Source: Streptomyces sp. AP-93 (GTDB taxonomy: Bacteria > Actinomycetota > Actinomycetes > Streptomycetales > Streptomycetaceae). From it: a stretch of 64,000 nt of DNA. The stretch covers positions 288,860 to 352,859 of the forward strand of contig NZ_JALGBX010000007.1 in assembly GCF_022808175.1 (NCBI RefSeq), read 5' to 3'. This document shows, in pieces, positions 16,612-25,967 of this stretch. Under the pieces are notes generated by a model. The model ran no database searches. It was not told where the DNA came from and saw nothing but the letters and a program-made list of their open reading frames with translations. A program made the position numbers and the translations under genes. Positions within the stretch are counted from its first letter, which is position 1. Every line of letters starts with the position of its first letter.

Positions 16612-19502
16612 TAACGCCTCCAGTGCGCGAAGAACTGATCGATGATGCTCCGGCTGGCATTGCCCTGGTCGTACTCGCCGAACCGCGCGCCGAACTGCTC
16701 CCGCTTCGAGGCGTATTCGGACGCCTGGGTGTCCAGCGACCTCACTGCTTCGTGGAACTCGTCCTCGGTGTTGAACACCGGACCGGGCGCGTGCTCCAGC
16801 AGATCGAAGTAGGTGCCGCGGTCCTGGTTGACGTACTCCTCGTAGTCGTACGTGAAGAAGAGCATCGGCCGGTCGAGCAGCGCGTAGTCGAACATCACGG
16901 AGGAGTAGTCCGTGATCATCGCGTCCGCGAGATTCAGCAGGGGCGTCACATCGTGGTGCGCGGAGACATCGATGACCCGGCCGCGCACGGTGGGCGGCAG
17001 AACCACGTGGTTGAGATAGTGCGCGCGAACGAGGAGCACGTAACGGTCACCGAACTCGTCGGCGAAGCGCTCCACGTCGAACGGGAGCTCGAAGTGGGAC
17101 AGCCGGCCTCCCGCCTTGCGGAAGGTGGGCGCGTAGAGCAGGACCTTCTTGTCGCCGGCGATGCCCAGCTCGGCCGCGAGCGGGCCCCGCTCGCGCGCTC
17201 CGCCGTCGGCCTCGCGCTGACGGGCCTGCGCCAGCGCGTCGTTGCGCGGATAGCCCACCCGCAGCAGGGCCTTCTCCGGCAGACGGAAGGCCTTGGCCAG
17301 GGTCTGTACGTCGTGTTCGGACCGGATCAGGAAGCGGTCGAAGCGGTCCAGCCCGGCCTGCTGCGCTTGCTGCCGGGCTCGTGTGGCGGCCTTGAGCTCG
17401 GGCAGGTCGAAGCCCATGCGCTTGAGCGCCGAGCCGTGCCAGGTCTGGATGTAGGTGGTCTCGGGACGCTTCGTCAGCTTGAGGGGGAAGCTCTGGTTGT
17501 CCACCCAGAACTCGGCCTGGGCGAGTGCCTTGAGGTAGGGCAGCGACCAGGCGCGCACCAGGGTGGCGTCCTTGGGGAAGCCCTTCGGGCTGCCGCGGTA
17601 GGACCAGATCGCTTCGAATTCGAGGCCCTGGCGCCGCATCTCCTCGTAGATGGCGCGCGGGCTGTCGCTGTACTGCCGGCCGATCATGCTCTCGAAGACG
17701 ACCGTGCGCTTCTTGATGGGCAGCCGGCTGAAGACCTCGTGGTACAGACGGAGCTTGGTCTCGGTGGAAGTGAGGCTCTTGCGCACCGACTTCGCCTTGC
17801 GGTACCCGGACTTGGCCAGGGCCCCCGGCTTGCCCCGCACGCCCCGCTCGATCAGTTCGAGGACGCGCTCGTTCGTCTGGTTCTCGGTGACGAGGCGGAA
17901 GGCGAGGTGCCCCTTCGCGGAGGCGTGGGGCTCGAGGTGATCGGCCACCATGCGGGTCAGGCGGGGTCGCACGGGCAGCACGCCGCCGGACAGGTCGACG
18001 TCGCCCACGGTGAGCCGTGTCGTCGTGCGGGCCCCGTCCACGTCCACGGCGAGGCGCACGTCCCACACGGTGTCGATGATCCCCAGCGGGCGCAGGTCCT
18101 TGGTGAGGTCCGCCTCCGCCTCCCAGTGGACCGACTCGCCGTCGTGCCGCAGGACCCGCACGGGGAACGCGAAGGACTGCAGGCTGCGGCGCCGGGCGCT
18201 GAACTGCAGCTCGCCCTCCAGGCGGGCGCCGGGCGCGATCACGCCCAGGGGATTGGTGATGCGGCCGGTCATCCGGATCGTGGTGCCCTCGACCGTGAGG
18301 CTGGAGATCCCGTTGCGCAGGAACATCTGGCCGACCGGCTTCTGGTGGTAACCGAGGTCGGTCACGTCCAGGACGCTGCGGGCGAAGGCGTCGTCGAGAT
18401 ACTGGTCGCACCAGTAGATCCGGCCCTCGCGCTCGGCCAGCGGGGAGGAGATCTTGTCGCGGTTCGTGAGGCTGTCGACCGCCGGGATCAGGCGCTCCCA
18501 GTCGCCCTGGCTGAGCAGGTAGGCGCAGATGGCCTGGATGGGCTGGACCTTCGCGTAGGCCTCCGGGGCGATGCCCGCGAGGTACTCCTGGGAGTGCTTG
18601 GCGAACTCCAGGCGGTAGGCCTCGTCGCGGAACGGCAGGTCGCGCAGGTGCAGCACCAGGTCGTGCTTGAGGAACTTGACGTCCTTGGCGAGCTTGAGGT
18701 CGCTCAGCCCGTGCCGTTCCAGCAGGGCGTCGATGCGACGGTGAATCTCCAGCCGGTGGACGTAGTTGGCCATCTCGTGCCGGCTGTTGGTCACCGACTT
18801 CTCTGCGGCCTGTTCGTGGACGTGCCAGAAATAGACCTGGTTGGGGATCAGCGTGATGCGCTTGGCCGCCAGGTACGCGTCGGCGATGAACATCAGGTCC
18901 TCGTAGAGCATCCCCTTGGGGAAGCGGAGATCGTTCTCGAGGAGGAAGTCACGGCGATAGCACTTGTTCGTCGACAGGGTGTCCCATACGAACAGGTCGG
19001 GAAAGTCGGTGACGGATTCCAGCGTGCGCGTGGTCGAGTAGATCCACGAGTACCACTCGTCGCGCTTCTGGTTCCGGGTGTCCTTGTGCAGTCGGACGCA
19101 CAGTCCGGACACGATGTCGGACTGGGTCTCCTCCGCCGACTCGAACAGGTTCCTGCACGCGTTGCGCTCCAGGACGTCGTCGCTGTCGAGGAACATGACG
19201 TAACGGCCCGTGGCGTGCTGGATGCCGAGGTTGCGAGGCTCGCCGCCGGCGCCGCTGTTCTCCGGGAGCTGGAAGGCGCGGACCTTCCCGGGGTGCGCTG
19301 CGGCCAGCTCCTGGGCTGCCTCGAACGAGCGGTCGGAACTGCAGTCGTCGACGATCACGACCTCGACGCTCTGCAGCGTCTGCTCCAGTACGGACTGGAC
19401 CGCAGCCGGCAGCCGGTCGGCATCGTTAAATACGATCACGACCACGGATATGTCCGGCACAGCAACCTCAACCTTCTCCTCGACGGCATTGCCCTCAAAC
19501 AT
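16611..19502 (-). CDS. Bifunctional GT2 glycosyltransferase / CDP-glycerol glycerophosphotransferase (TagF-like)
   Basis: A 963-residue fusion. Residues about 18-230 are a GT2 domain ('ISVVVIVFNDADRLPAAVQS', 'DDCSSDRS', 'MFLDSDDV'). A middle region (about 370-560) is beta-rich and resembles the accessory domain found in actinobacterial wall-polymer enzymes. Residues about 590-960 match CDP-glycerol:poly(glycerophosphate) transferases, with 'TWHGSALKRMGFD' and 'ITDYSSVMFDYALLDRP' containing the catalytic His-Gly and the conserved Asp/Ser residues. Such proteins polymerise poly(polyol-phosphate) or modified teichoic acids on the inner membrane face. The start at 19502 has a GGGGAGAT ribosome-binding site. 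The 114-nt upstream gap is distinctly AT-richer than the surroundings. Confidence 0.85.
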   Translation of the reverse strand: MFEGNAVEEKVEVAVPDISVVVIVFNDADRLPAAVQSVLEQTLQSVEVVIVDDCSSDRSFEAAQELAAAHPGKVRAFQLPENSGAGGEPRNLGIQHATGRYVMFLDSDDVLERNACRNLFESAEETQSDIVSGLCVRLHKDTRNQKRDEWYSWIYSTTRTLESVTDFPDLFVWDTLSTNKCYRRDFLLENDLRFPKGMLYEDLMFIADAYLAAKRITLIPNQVYFWHVHEQAAEKSVTNSRHEMANYVHRLEIHRRIDALLERHGLSDLKLAKDVKFLKHDLVLHLRDLPFRDEAYRLEFAKHSQEYLAGIAPEAYAKVQPIQAICAYLLSQGDWERLIPAVDSLTNRDKISSPLAEREGRIYWCDQYLDDAFARSVLDVTDLGYHQKPVGQMFLRNGISSLTVEGTTIRMTGRITNPLGVIAPGARLEGELQFSARRRSLQSFAFPVRVLRHDGESVHWEAEADLTKDLRPLGIIDTVWDVRLAVDVDGARTTTRLTVGDVDLSGGVLPVRPRLTRMVADHLEPHASAKGHLAFRLVTENQTNERVLELIERGVRGKPGALAKSGYRKAKSVRKSLTSTETKLRLYHEVFSRLPIKKRTVVFESMIGRQYSDSPRAIYEEMRRQGLEFEAIWSYRGSPKGFPKDATLVRAWSLPYLKALAQAEFWVDNQSFPLKLTKRPETTYIQTWHGSALKRMGFDLPELKAATRARQQAQQAGLDRFDRFLIRSEHDVQTLAKAFRLPEKALLRVGYPRNDALAQARQREADGGARERGPLAAELGIAGDKKVLLYAPTFRKAGGRLSHFELPFDVERFADEFGDRYVLLVRAHYLNHVVLPPTVRGRVIDVSAHHDVTPLLNLADAMITDYSSVMFDYALLDRPMLFFTYDYEEYVNQDRGTYFDLLEHAPGPVFNTEDEFHEAVRSLDTQASEYASKREQFGARFGEYDQGNASRSIIDQFFAHWRR

Positions 19503-19616
19503 ATCTCCCCATCAGTCACACAATGGTCACAGGAGGGCGTGTCGGTGGCTGGCGATGCGCGAGTGCATTTCTGGGCAAGTCGGTTCGTTGGAGAAACGTG
19601 ACGACGGGAACCGCGC

Positions 19617-21203
19617 TCAGCGGCGGTGGATCCGGTCGATGCCGTACCACTTCGATACGCAGGCGGAGACCCAGTCACGCTGGTAGTTCTTGGTGTAGAA
19701 GGGCTCGGCCAGGTGCCCGATGTGCAGCGGCCGGTACCCGACGTCGGTGGCGCCCCGCCGGGCTTCCTTCTGGATGCGGGCGTTCTGGGCGTCCCATGCC
19801 ACCGACCGGGTGACCGTGGTGGTGGTGAGCTTCTGGACGCTCGGGACGAGCGCGGCCATCGAGGCCAGGACCAGGGCGCCCGCGGCGACGACCGCGACCG
19901 GCACGTACCGGGTCGTGGTCGTGCGTCCCGCCAGGAGCCGGCCGGCCCACCGCCCGAGCAGGGCCCCGTAGAGGCAGAGTGCCAGCACCATCGGGACCAG
20001 GTAGTTCGTCCAGGTCCGGGCGTAGGACCAGCCGGTCGGGCCGTAGCCGCTGCGCAGGCCCGCCGCCACGGCGAACGAGCCCAGGACCACCACGGCCACC
20101 GGGAGCAGCCACAGGGCGATCCGCGTCATCCGCGGGACGACGCGCAGGCCCTCCGGCTGACCGGAGGCGGAGGCGGAGGCGGAAGCGGGGGCGGAAGCGG
20201 AAGAGGAGGAGCGCAGACCGACCGCGAGGCCGATCAGGATGCCGACGGCGGCGGCTCCGAGATAGGCCCACTGGCCGGTCACGGAGTCCCACATCAGCAG
20301 CCAGTCGTGGGTGGTGGCCCGGAGTCCCTCCGGGGAGAGCAGGGTCTCCTTGGACGGGTTCTGGGCGCGGCGCCAGCGGGCGCCGGGGGAGGTGTAGAGC
20401 AGGACCAGACCGCTGAGGAGTCCGAAGCACCAGGTCAGGCACCAGGTGAAGGGGCGCCAGGTCCGCGCGAGCCCGAAGCGGGGCACTGCGAGCAGTCCGG
20501 CGCCGGCCCCGAGGAGACCGGTGACCAGCGTGAACGGCTCGCTCAGGGTGCCGAGCGCGGCTGCGATGAGGAACGTCGCCACGAACCCGGCCGTGCGGGC
20601 GCGTCCGCCGGGCCGGCGGACGGTCCAGATTCCGAGCAGGAGCGCCCACACTCCGATGACGCTGGGAATGGTGTGGGAAATGGTGGCGGGGGCCCACAGC
20701 AGTGCCTGGTAGCTGCGGGTTCCGGCGAAGTAGAGGAGGGCCTGGAGGACGAGGGCGGCGGCGATCAGGAGCAGCAGCCGGGGCCTGGCGCCGAGGAACC
20801 GCATGAACTGGCTGCCGAGCAGGACCAGGCCGAGCGTGAAGGTGACCGCGATGACGGTCGGCAGGATCTTGGTGCCGATGAGTCCGTCGCCGTAGATGAC
20901 GCCGCTCAGGAAGGCGTTGGCGACCCGGCCGTTCTGGGTCATGTAGAAGTCGGACGTGATGCCGAAGACTCCCATGTCGCGGGATTTCCAGGCGGCGCAC
21001 CAGTCGTCCGAGGTGGGCCGCACGTAGAGCCCGAGAAAGCACCCGACGGCGACCATGGCCCCGGATACGGCCACGAGGATTCCGGAGGTGCCGAGCATGA
21101 GCCCGCGCGCGAACGCACGCCGGTCGCTGCCACGGCCCGCTTCGGGGGAAGAACCGGGGGAATCCGCCCGAGGGCTCTCCTCCTGGGGCACGTCAGTCCT
21201 CAT
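19617..21203 (-). CDS. Polytopic membrane protein, DUF6056-like
   Basis: A 528-residue protein with about 10-12 predicted membrane helices. After the first helix it has the conserved extracytoplasmic 'RPTSDDWCAA' motif (Ser-Asp-Asp-Trp), then 'FYMTQNGRVANAFLSG'. It ends in a non-membrane segment of about 80 residues. Architecture and SDDW motif resemble DUF6056/GT-C-type membrane glycosyltransferases that use lipid-linked donors, but catalysis is not proven. A cytoplasmic Ala/Ser repeat ('SSSASAPASASASASG') separates two helix groups. It lies upstream of the teichoic-type gene on the same strand, so a role in decorating or flipping the same surface polymer is a reasonable inference. Confidence 0.7.
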   Translation of the reverse strand: MRTDVPQEESPRADSPGSSPEAGRGSDRRAFARGLMLGTSGILVAVSGAMVAVGCFLGLYVRPTSDDWCAAWKSRDMGVFGITSDFYMTQNGRVANAFLSGVIYGDGLIGTKILPTVIAVTFTLGLVLLGSQFMRFLGARPRLLLLIAAALVLQALLYFAGTRSYQALLWAPATISHTIPSVIGVWALLLGIWTVRRPGGRARTAGFVATFLIAAALGTLSEPFTLVTGLLGAGAGLLAVPRFGLARTWRPFTWCLTWCFGLLSGLVLLYTSPGARWRRAQNPSKETLLSPEGLRATTHDWLLMWDSVTGQWAYLGAAAVGILIGLAVGLRSSSSASAPASASASASGQPEGLRVVPRMTRIALWLLPVAVVVLGSFAVAAGLRSGYGPTGWSYARTWTNYLVPMVLALCLYGALLGRWAGRLLAGRTTTTRYVPVAVVAAGALVLASMAALVPSVQKLTTTTVTRSVAWDAQNARIQKEARRGATDVGYRPLHIGHLAEPFYTKNYQRDWVSACVSKWYGIDRIHRR

Positions 21204-21459
21204 TCACCAATCCTTAACAGCGGCGCCGGTCGGGCCTTCGGCCGATCGCGCCTGCCGTAGAGGTCAGCGCAGGGGTGGGCCCGGTCGCATCGATGTGCAC
21301 GGTGCGCGCCCACCGGCATCCGGAGGCCGCGCGGGACCTGTGAGCCTCCGTCCACACCATGGAACTTACTCCATATGAGTGAGCGAGACCCCATTGGGCC
21401 CTTCGGTCGCCGGGCGCCGGGCCCGTCCTGGCGGGCTCCGCGCGCCCCGTCCGTGACGG

Positions 21460-21542
21460 GTGTGGAGACGGTGTGGCGACGGGTGTGGCGACGGGTGTGG
21501 CGACGGGTGTGGCGACGGGTGTGGAGGCGGGTGTGGAGGCGG
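21460..21542. repeat. Seven tandem copies of a 12-bp unit
   Basis: The unit GTGTGGCGACGG (variants GTGTGGAGGCGG, and a first copy of 11 bp) is repeated about seven times. It lies in the 428-nt intergenic stretch between the DUF6056-like gene (start 21203) and the 3' end of the LytS-type kinase (21632). Four adjacent units are identical, which suggests recent expansion. No gene is visible in the gap; the rest appears non-coding, with the promoter of the DUF6056-like gene expected near 21210-21260. Confidence 0.8.
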
Positions 21543-21631
21543 GTGTACATGGGCGTGGCGACGGCCTCGGGTCCGGCGGCGGTCACGGGGGAGCCGTCAC
21601 GGTCGGTGACGAAAGTCTCCCCGGTGGATCG

Positions 21632-22867
21632 TCAGCGCCGGGGGAAGCGGCCGGGTGGGGTCGAGCTGTGTACGCCCGCGCGGTATTTGGGGATCCGCAC
21701 GGTGATCTTCATGCCCGCGCCCACGCCCGTTTCGATGACGAGCCCGTGGCCGTCCCCGTAGACCTGGCGCAGCCGCTCGTCCACGTTGGGCAGCCCGATG
21801 CCCGGGGAGGAGCCCGGCTGCTCCCCGGCCAGGATCCGGCGCAGCAGGGCCGGATCCATCCCGACGCCGTTGTCCTCGATGGTGATCAGCGCCTCGGCGC
21901 CCGCGTCCCGGGCCGAGATGGTGATCTTGCATTCCTCGGTGGAGTCCTCCAGGCCGTGCTTGACCGCGTTCTCCACCAGCGGCTGCAGGCACAGGAACGG
22001 CAGCGCCACCGGCAGCACCTCGGGCGCCACCTGCAAGGTCAGCTTGAGCCGCTCCCCGAAGCGGGCCCCTGCCAGCGCCAGGTACTGCTCGATCGACCGC
22101 AGCTCCTCGGCCAGCGTGGTGAACTCCCCGTGCCTCCTGAAGGAGTAGCGGGTGAAGTCCGCGAACTCCAGCAGCAGGTCCCGTGCCCGCTCCGGATCGG
22201 TGCGTACGAACGAGGCGATCGCCGCCAGGGAGTTGAAGATGAAGTGCGGGGAGATCTGCGCGCGCAGCGCCTTGATCTCGGCCTCCATCAGCCGGGTCCG
22301 CGAACGGTCCAGCTCGGACAGCTCCAGCTGTACGGACACCCACCGCGCGACCTCGGTGGCGGCCCGCACCAGCACCGCCGACTCCCGCGACCCGTAGGCC
22401 ACCAGCGCGCCCAGCACGCCGTCCTCGCCGGTCAGCGGGGCCACCACGGCCCACTTCAGCGGGCAGTCGGGCCGCTCGCACTCGGTGCGCACGCTCTGGC
22501 TGCGCCCCGAATCCAGCATCACCGCGACCCGGGCCATCACGCGGTGCTCGTGGTGGTCGGCGCCCGGGCCGTCCCAGGCGAGGACGTGTCCGCGGTCCGT
22601 CAGGCACAGGGCCTCGGTGCCGAGGAGGGAGCGCAGGCGCCGGGCGGCCTTGCGGGCGGCTTCCTCGGTGAGGCCGGCGCGCAGCGGGGGAGCGGCGAGG
22701 GAGGCGGTGTGCAGGGTGTGGAAGGTGGCCCGTTCGACGGGGGTGCCGAGGTCGAGGCCGAGGGCACGCTCGCCCCGCCGGGCCTGCCGGAGCCCCGCCA
22801 GCCAGCCGGCGCCCAGCAGCAGCGCCCCGCCGGCCACGGCAAGTACCGAGAGCAGTGCTCCGGTCAT
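21632..22867 (-). CDS. LytS-type sensor histidine kinase
   Basis: A 411-residue kinase. One N-terminal membrane helix (about residues 4-26) is followed by a GAF-like sensor (about 45-175) containing a Cys pair in 'CERPDC' (130-135). The His_kinase motif 'LRAQISPHFIFNSLAAI' has the phospho-acceptor at His208. The ATPase domain shows 'PLVENAVKHGL' and 'DNGVGM'. This is the LytS/YehU-like class, which signals to LytTR response regulators such as the one at 24987. The ATG at 22867 overlaps the symporter stop by 4 nt, so transporter and kinase are co-translated. Pairing with a carboxylate symporter resembles pyruvate or carboxylate-sensing systems; the ligand here is unknown. Confidence 0.88.
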   Translation of the reverse strand: MTGALLSVLAVAGGALLLGAGWLAGLRQARRGERALGLDLGTPVERATFHTLHTASLAAPPLRAGLTEEAARKAARRLRSLLGTEALCLTDRGHVLAWDGPGADHHEHRVMARVAVMLDSGRSQSVRTECERPDCPLKWAVVAPLTGEDGVLGALVAYGSRESAVLVRAATEVARWVSVQLELSELDRSRTRLMEAEIKALRAQISPHFIFNSLAAIASFVRTDPERARDLLLEFADFTRYSFRRHGEFTTLAEELRSIEQYLALAGARFGERLKLTLQVAPEVLPVALPFLCLQPLVENAVKHGLEDSTEECKITISARDAGAEALITIEDNGVGMDPALLRRILAGEQPGSSPGIGLPNVDERLRQVYGDGHGLVIETGVGAGMKITVRIPKYRAGVHSSTPPGRFPRR

Positions 22868-24624
22868 GGTGCGCCGCCCTTCGTCGAGAGCGGTGCTCCG
22901 CCGGCCGCGGGGGCCGCCTCCGCCACGTCCTCCGGCAGGTGCAGCCGCGCCAGCGTCGCCGCCGTGCCCGGCGGGATCCGCCCGCACGTGGCCAGGGACA
23001 CCACCACCATCGTCAGGAAGCCCAGCGGGACCGACCACACCGCCGGCCACGCCAGCAGCGTGTTCGCCCACCCCGCCGGGGCCAGCCCGGCCCGCGTCGC
23101 CAGCACCGCGCCGAGCGCCGCCCCGCCCCCCGTCACCAGCCCGGCCACCGCCCCCGGCGGCGTCAGCCCGCGCCACCAGATCCCCAGCACCAGCAGCGGA
23201 CAGAAGGAGGACGCCGACACCGCGAAGGCCAGCCCCACCGCGTCCGCCACCGGCACCGCCGTCACCAGCGCGCTCCCGGCCAGCGGCACCAGGATCGCCA
23301 CCAGCACCGCGACCCGGAAGCTCCGCACCCCGCGCGAAGGCAGCACGTCCTGGTGCAGCACCCCCGCCACCGCCATCGTCAGCCCCGAAGCCGTGGACAG
23401 GAACGCCGCGAACGCGCCCCCCGCCAGCAGCGCCCCCAGCAGCTCCCCGGCGAGCCCGCCCACCACCCTGGCCGGCAGCACCAGCACCGCCGCGTCCGCC
23501 TCCCCGGTCAGGGCCAGCTCCGGGGTGTAGATCCGGCCCAGCGTCCCGTACACCGGCGGCAGCAGGTAGAAGGCGCCGACCAGGCCGAGCACCACCAGCG
23601 TGGTGCGCCGCGCCGCCCGCCCGTTCGGGCTGGTGTAGAAGCGCACCGCCACGTGCGGCAGACCCATGGTCCCGAGGAAGGTGGCCAGGATCAGCCCGTA
23701 CGTCGCGTACAGCCGCAGCTCCGGCCGGTCCCCGGACAGCGGCTCCGACCAGCTCGACACGCCCGTCCCGGCCTCCGCCCGGCTCTGCGGCACCGCGGAG
23801 TCCGGGGCGAACTCCAGCCGCGCGTGCGCCCGTACGGAATGCTCCCCGGCGCCGAGGGTCACGGACTGCCCGGCGTACGCGTGCCCGTCCACGTGCCCGG
23901 TCACCGTCACCGTCAGCGGTGCGTCCAGGGACAGCCGTACGTCCTCGGCGAGCGTGACGGCGGTGTGCTCGCGGAACACCGCCGGGGCGTCGAAGGAGGC
24001 GCGCGGAGCGCCGTCCCCCGCCCAGGCCGCCAGCAGGAAGAACGCGGGCACCAGCAGGGCGGTGAACTTCAGCCAGTACTGGAAGGCCTGCACGAACGTG
24101 ATGGACCGCATCCCGCCGGCCGCCACCGCCGCCGTCACCACACAGGCGACGACCACCCCGCCCACCCAGTGCGGTGCCCCGGTCAGGATCTCCAGGGTCA
24201 GCCCCGCGCCCTGGAGCTGCGGCAGCAGGTACAGCCAGCCGACGCCGAGCACGAACAGCACCGCGATCCGGCGCACCCCCTGCGATTCGAGCCGGGCCTC
24301 GGCGAAGTCGGGCAGCGTGTACGCGCCCGAGCGCCGCAGCGGGGCCGCGACCAGCACCAGCAGCACCAGGTACCCGGCGGTGTAGCCCACCGGGTACCAG
24401 AGCATCTGTGGCCCCTGGAGCAGCACCAGCCCGGCCACGCCGAGGAAGGAGGCCGCCGAGAGGTACTCGCCGCCGATGGCCGCCGCGTTGAGGCGCGGGC
24501 CGACCGTGCGCGAAGCCACGTAGAAGTCCGAGGTGGTCCGGGATATCCGCAGGCCCAGCGCGCCGACCAGCACCGTGACCAGGACGACGACGGCGACCGC
24601 GGTCAGCGCGTACGTCTGGTTCAC
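22864..24624 (-). CDS. Sodium/solute symporter (acetate/monocarboxylate SSS family)
   Basis: A 586-residue membrane protein with about 13 helices. Family signatures are 'SDFYVASRTVGPRLNAAAIGGEYLS' (split here by length limits: 'SDFYVASRTVGP' then 'GGEYLSAASFLG'), 'LPQLQGAGLTL' and 'GGAFAAFLSTASGLTMAVAG'. These match the ActP/MctC-type cation-monocarboxylate symporters. An extracytoplasmic loop of about 100 residues, rich in beta structure, lies in the middle. The GTG at 24624 ('VNQTYALTAVAV') starts directly at the first helix; the open frame extends 35 codons upstream without conservation. It sits between the response regulator and the kinase genes and is co-translated with the kinase, which makes it the likely regulatory target or co-sensor. 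Confidence 0.85.
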   Translation of the reverse strand: MNQTYALTAVAVVVLVTVLVGALGLRISRTTSDFYVASRTVGPRLNAAAIGGEYLSAASFLGVAGLVLLQGPQMLWYPVGYTAGYLVLLVLVAAPLRRSGAYTLPDFAEARLESQGVRRIAVLFVLGVGWLYLLPQLQGAGLTLEILTGAPHWVGGVVVACVVTAAVAAGGMRSITFVQAFQYWLKFTALLVPAFFLLAAWAGDGAPRASFDAPAVFREHTAVTLAEDVRLSLDAPLTVTVTGHVDGHAYAGQSVTLGAGEHSVRAHARLEFAPDSAVPQSRAEAGTGVSSWSEPLSGDRPELRLYATYGLILATFLGTMGLPHVAVRFYTSPNGRAARRTTLVVLGLVGAFYLLPPVYGTLGRIYTPELALTGEADAAVLVLPARVVGGLAGELLGALLAGGAFAAFLSTASGLTMAVAGVLHQDVLPSRGVRSFRVAVLVAILVPLAGSALVTAVPVADAVGLAFAVSASSFCPLLVLGIWWRGLTPPGAVAGLVTGGGAALGAVLATRAGLAPAGWANTLLAWPAVWSVPLGFLTMVVVSLATCGRIPPGTAATLARLHLPEDVAEAAPAAGGAPLSTKGGAP

Positions 24625-24671
24625 CGGCGGGTCCTTCGGCTGCGGCGCGGGCGCGGCCCTGCGCGGGTGCC

Positions 24672-24720
24672 GGGTCCCGGTCGTGCGTCGGGTCCCGGTC
24701 GTCTGTCGGGGTCCCGGGAG
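24672..24720. repeat. 18-bp direct repeat upstream of the symporter
   Basis: GGGTCCCGGTCGT(G/C)(C/T)GTC occurs at 24672-24689 and 24690-24707, followed by a partial third copy (GGGTCCCGGG). The block lies 48-96 nt upstream of the symporter GTG within a 362-nt gap between symporter and response-regulator genes. The rest of the gap, 24721-24986, holds no gene I can support. Tandem spacing and position fit an operator for the neighbouring LytTR regulator, but simple tandem duplication is equally possible. Confidence 0.55.
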
Positions 24721-24986
24721 TCTATGCACGCGTCCGGACCGGGCGACAGGCCCTCTCGCAGGTCAGGCCGGAACCCGCTCGGCGGGCGGGATCGCGGTGC
24801 TCCGCGCAGTCCCGCAGGGCGATCTCCGGCTCCGCGGGCCCGGCCACCGCTGCGGCCGGCGGTCCGGGCGGATCGCCGTACGTCCCTCCTGGTGCGGTGA
24901 ACGGTGCGTCGCCGCGCCGGACGGTCGGTGCCCGCCGCCGGGACCGCTTCCGCCGGGGCCGCTTCCGCCGGGGTCCCGCGGGTGAT

Positions 24987-25853
24987 TCAGCTCATTGCCT
25001 GGCGCATCAGCAGGTCCCGCAGCTCCCGTGTGTGCCTGCGGCTCACCTGGAGCTCGGCCGAACCGACGCGGACCGTGGTGGTCCCGGAGTCCAGGCGCAG
25101 TTCGTCGATACGGGCCAGGGCCACCAGGTGGCGCCGGTGGATGCGGACGAACCCGCGCGCCGCCCACCGCTCCTCCAGCGTGGCCAGCGGGATCCGCACC
25201 AGATGGCTGGCGCCCTCGTCGGTGTGCAGCCGGGCGTAGTCGCCCTGGGCCTCCACGTACGCGATGTCCGCGATCGCCACGAAGCGGGTCACGCCGCCCA
25301 GTTCGACGGCTATCTGGTCGGGCGCGCGGTCGGGGGCCCGGTCCGCGCCGCGCGCGGCGGCGGCCGCCGCGGGGGCTCCGGGGGAGTCGGGGGCGGCCGT
25401 GCGGGCCGCCGGTACGGCGGGCACGGCCTCGGCGGCGGTCGCCGCGGGCTGCTCCCCGGACCGGCCGGACTGCGCGCAGGCCCGCCGCACGGCCTCGGCC
25501 AGCCGCTCCGGCCGCACGGGCTTGAGCACGTAGTCCACGGCCTTCAGGTCGAAGGCCTGTACGGCGAACCCCTCGTGCGCGGTGACGAACACGATCAGCG
25601 GCGGCCGCGCGAACCCGGCCAGCAGCCGGGCGATGTCCAGCCCGGTCAGCCCCGCCATGTGGATGTCGAGGAAGACCACGTCGATGGCGTCGGCCCCGTC
25701 CGGGCCGCTCTCCAGCGCCCTGGTGATCCGGCGCAGCGCCTCGGTGGCGTCCGAGGCACCCTCGGCGCTGTGCACCCGGGCGTCCGAGCGCAGCAAGTAG
25801 AGGAGCTCTTCGAGCAGGGGCTTCTCGTCGTCGACGGCCAGTACGCGCAGCAT
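24987..25853 (-). CDS. LytR/AlgR-type (LytTR) response regulator
   Basis: A 288-residue regulator. The receiver domain (1-120) has the acidic pair Asp8-Asp9, phospho-acceptor Asp63 in 'VVFLDIHMAGLTG' and Lys111 in 'DYVLKPVRP'. A flexible Ala/Pro-rich linker (about 130-175) leads to a LytTR DNA-binding domain with 'IAYVEAQGDYARLHT' and 'VRIHRRHLVALARIDEL'. LytTR proteins bind paired direct repeats upstream of target promoters. The cognate kinase is almost certainly the LytS-type protein encoded at 21632-22867. The gene is first in the regulator-symporter-kinase order but separated from the symporter by 362 nt. Confidence 0.9.
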   Translation of the reverse strand: MLRVLAVDDEKPLLEELLYLLRSDARVHSAEGASDATEALRRITRALESGPDGADAIDVVFLDIHMAGLTGLDIARLLAGFARPPLIVFVTAHEGFAVQAFDLKAVDYVLKPVRPERLAEAVRRACAQSGRSGEQPAATAAEAVPAVPAARTAAPDSPGAPAAAAAARGADRAPDRAPDQIAVELGGVTRFVAIADIAYVEAQGDYARLHTDEGASHLVRIPLATLEERWAARGFVRIHRRHLVALARIDELRLDSGTTTVRVGSAELQVSRRHTRELRDLLMRQAMS

Positions 25854-25893
25854 GATGCGGAGTCTAGGTTCCGCCCGGCCGGGGCGAAACGGT

Positions 25894-25933
25894 GCGCGGC
25901 CCCCACCCCAGGGGAGGGGGGCGGGGGCCGCGC
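25894..25933 (-). terminator. Terminator after the COG4315 lipoprotein gene
   Basis: An 11-bp stem (GCGCGGCCCCC / GGGGGCCGCGC) encloses a C-run/G-run inner stem (CCCC-A-GGGG). It lies downstream of the lipoprotein gene and 41 nt before the response-regulator start, so it probably ends the lipoprotein transcript. Confidence 0.6.
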
Positions 25934-25967
25934 GGCCGGTTGGTAGGGGGGACCGGTCTGCCGGCCC

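Noticed and set aside
16623..19601. A 992-codon plus-strand open frame opposite the GT2/TagF gene
   Set aside because: Contains no recognisable motif and mirrors the coding strand of a clear fusion protein.
21460..21542. CRISPR array
   Set aside because: Repeats are 12-bp, contiguous and without spacers, in non-coding DNA; no cas genes nearby.
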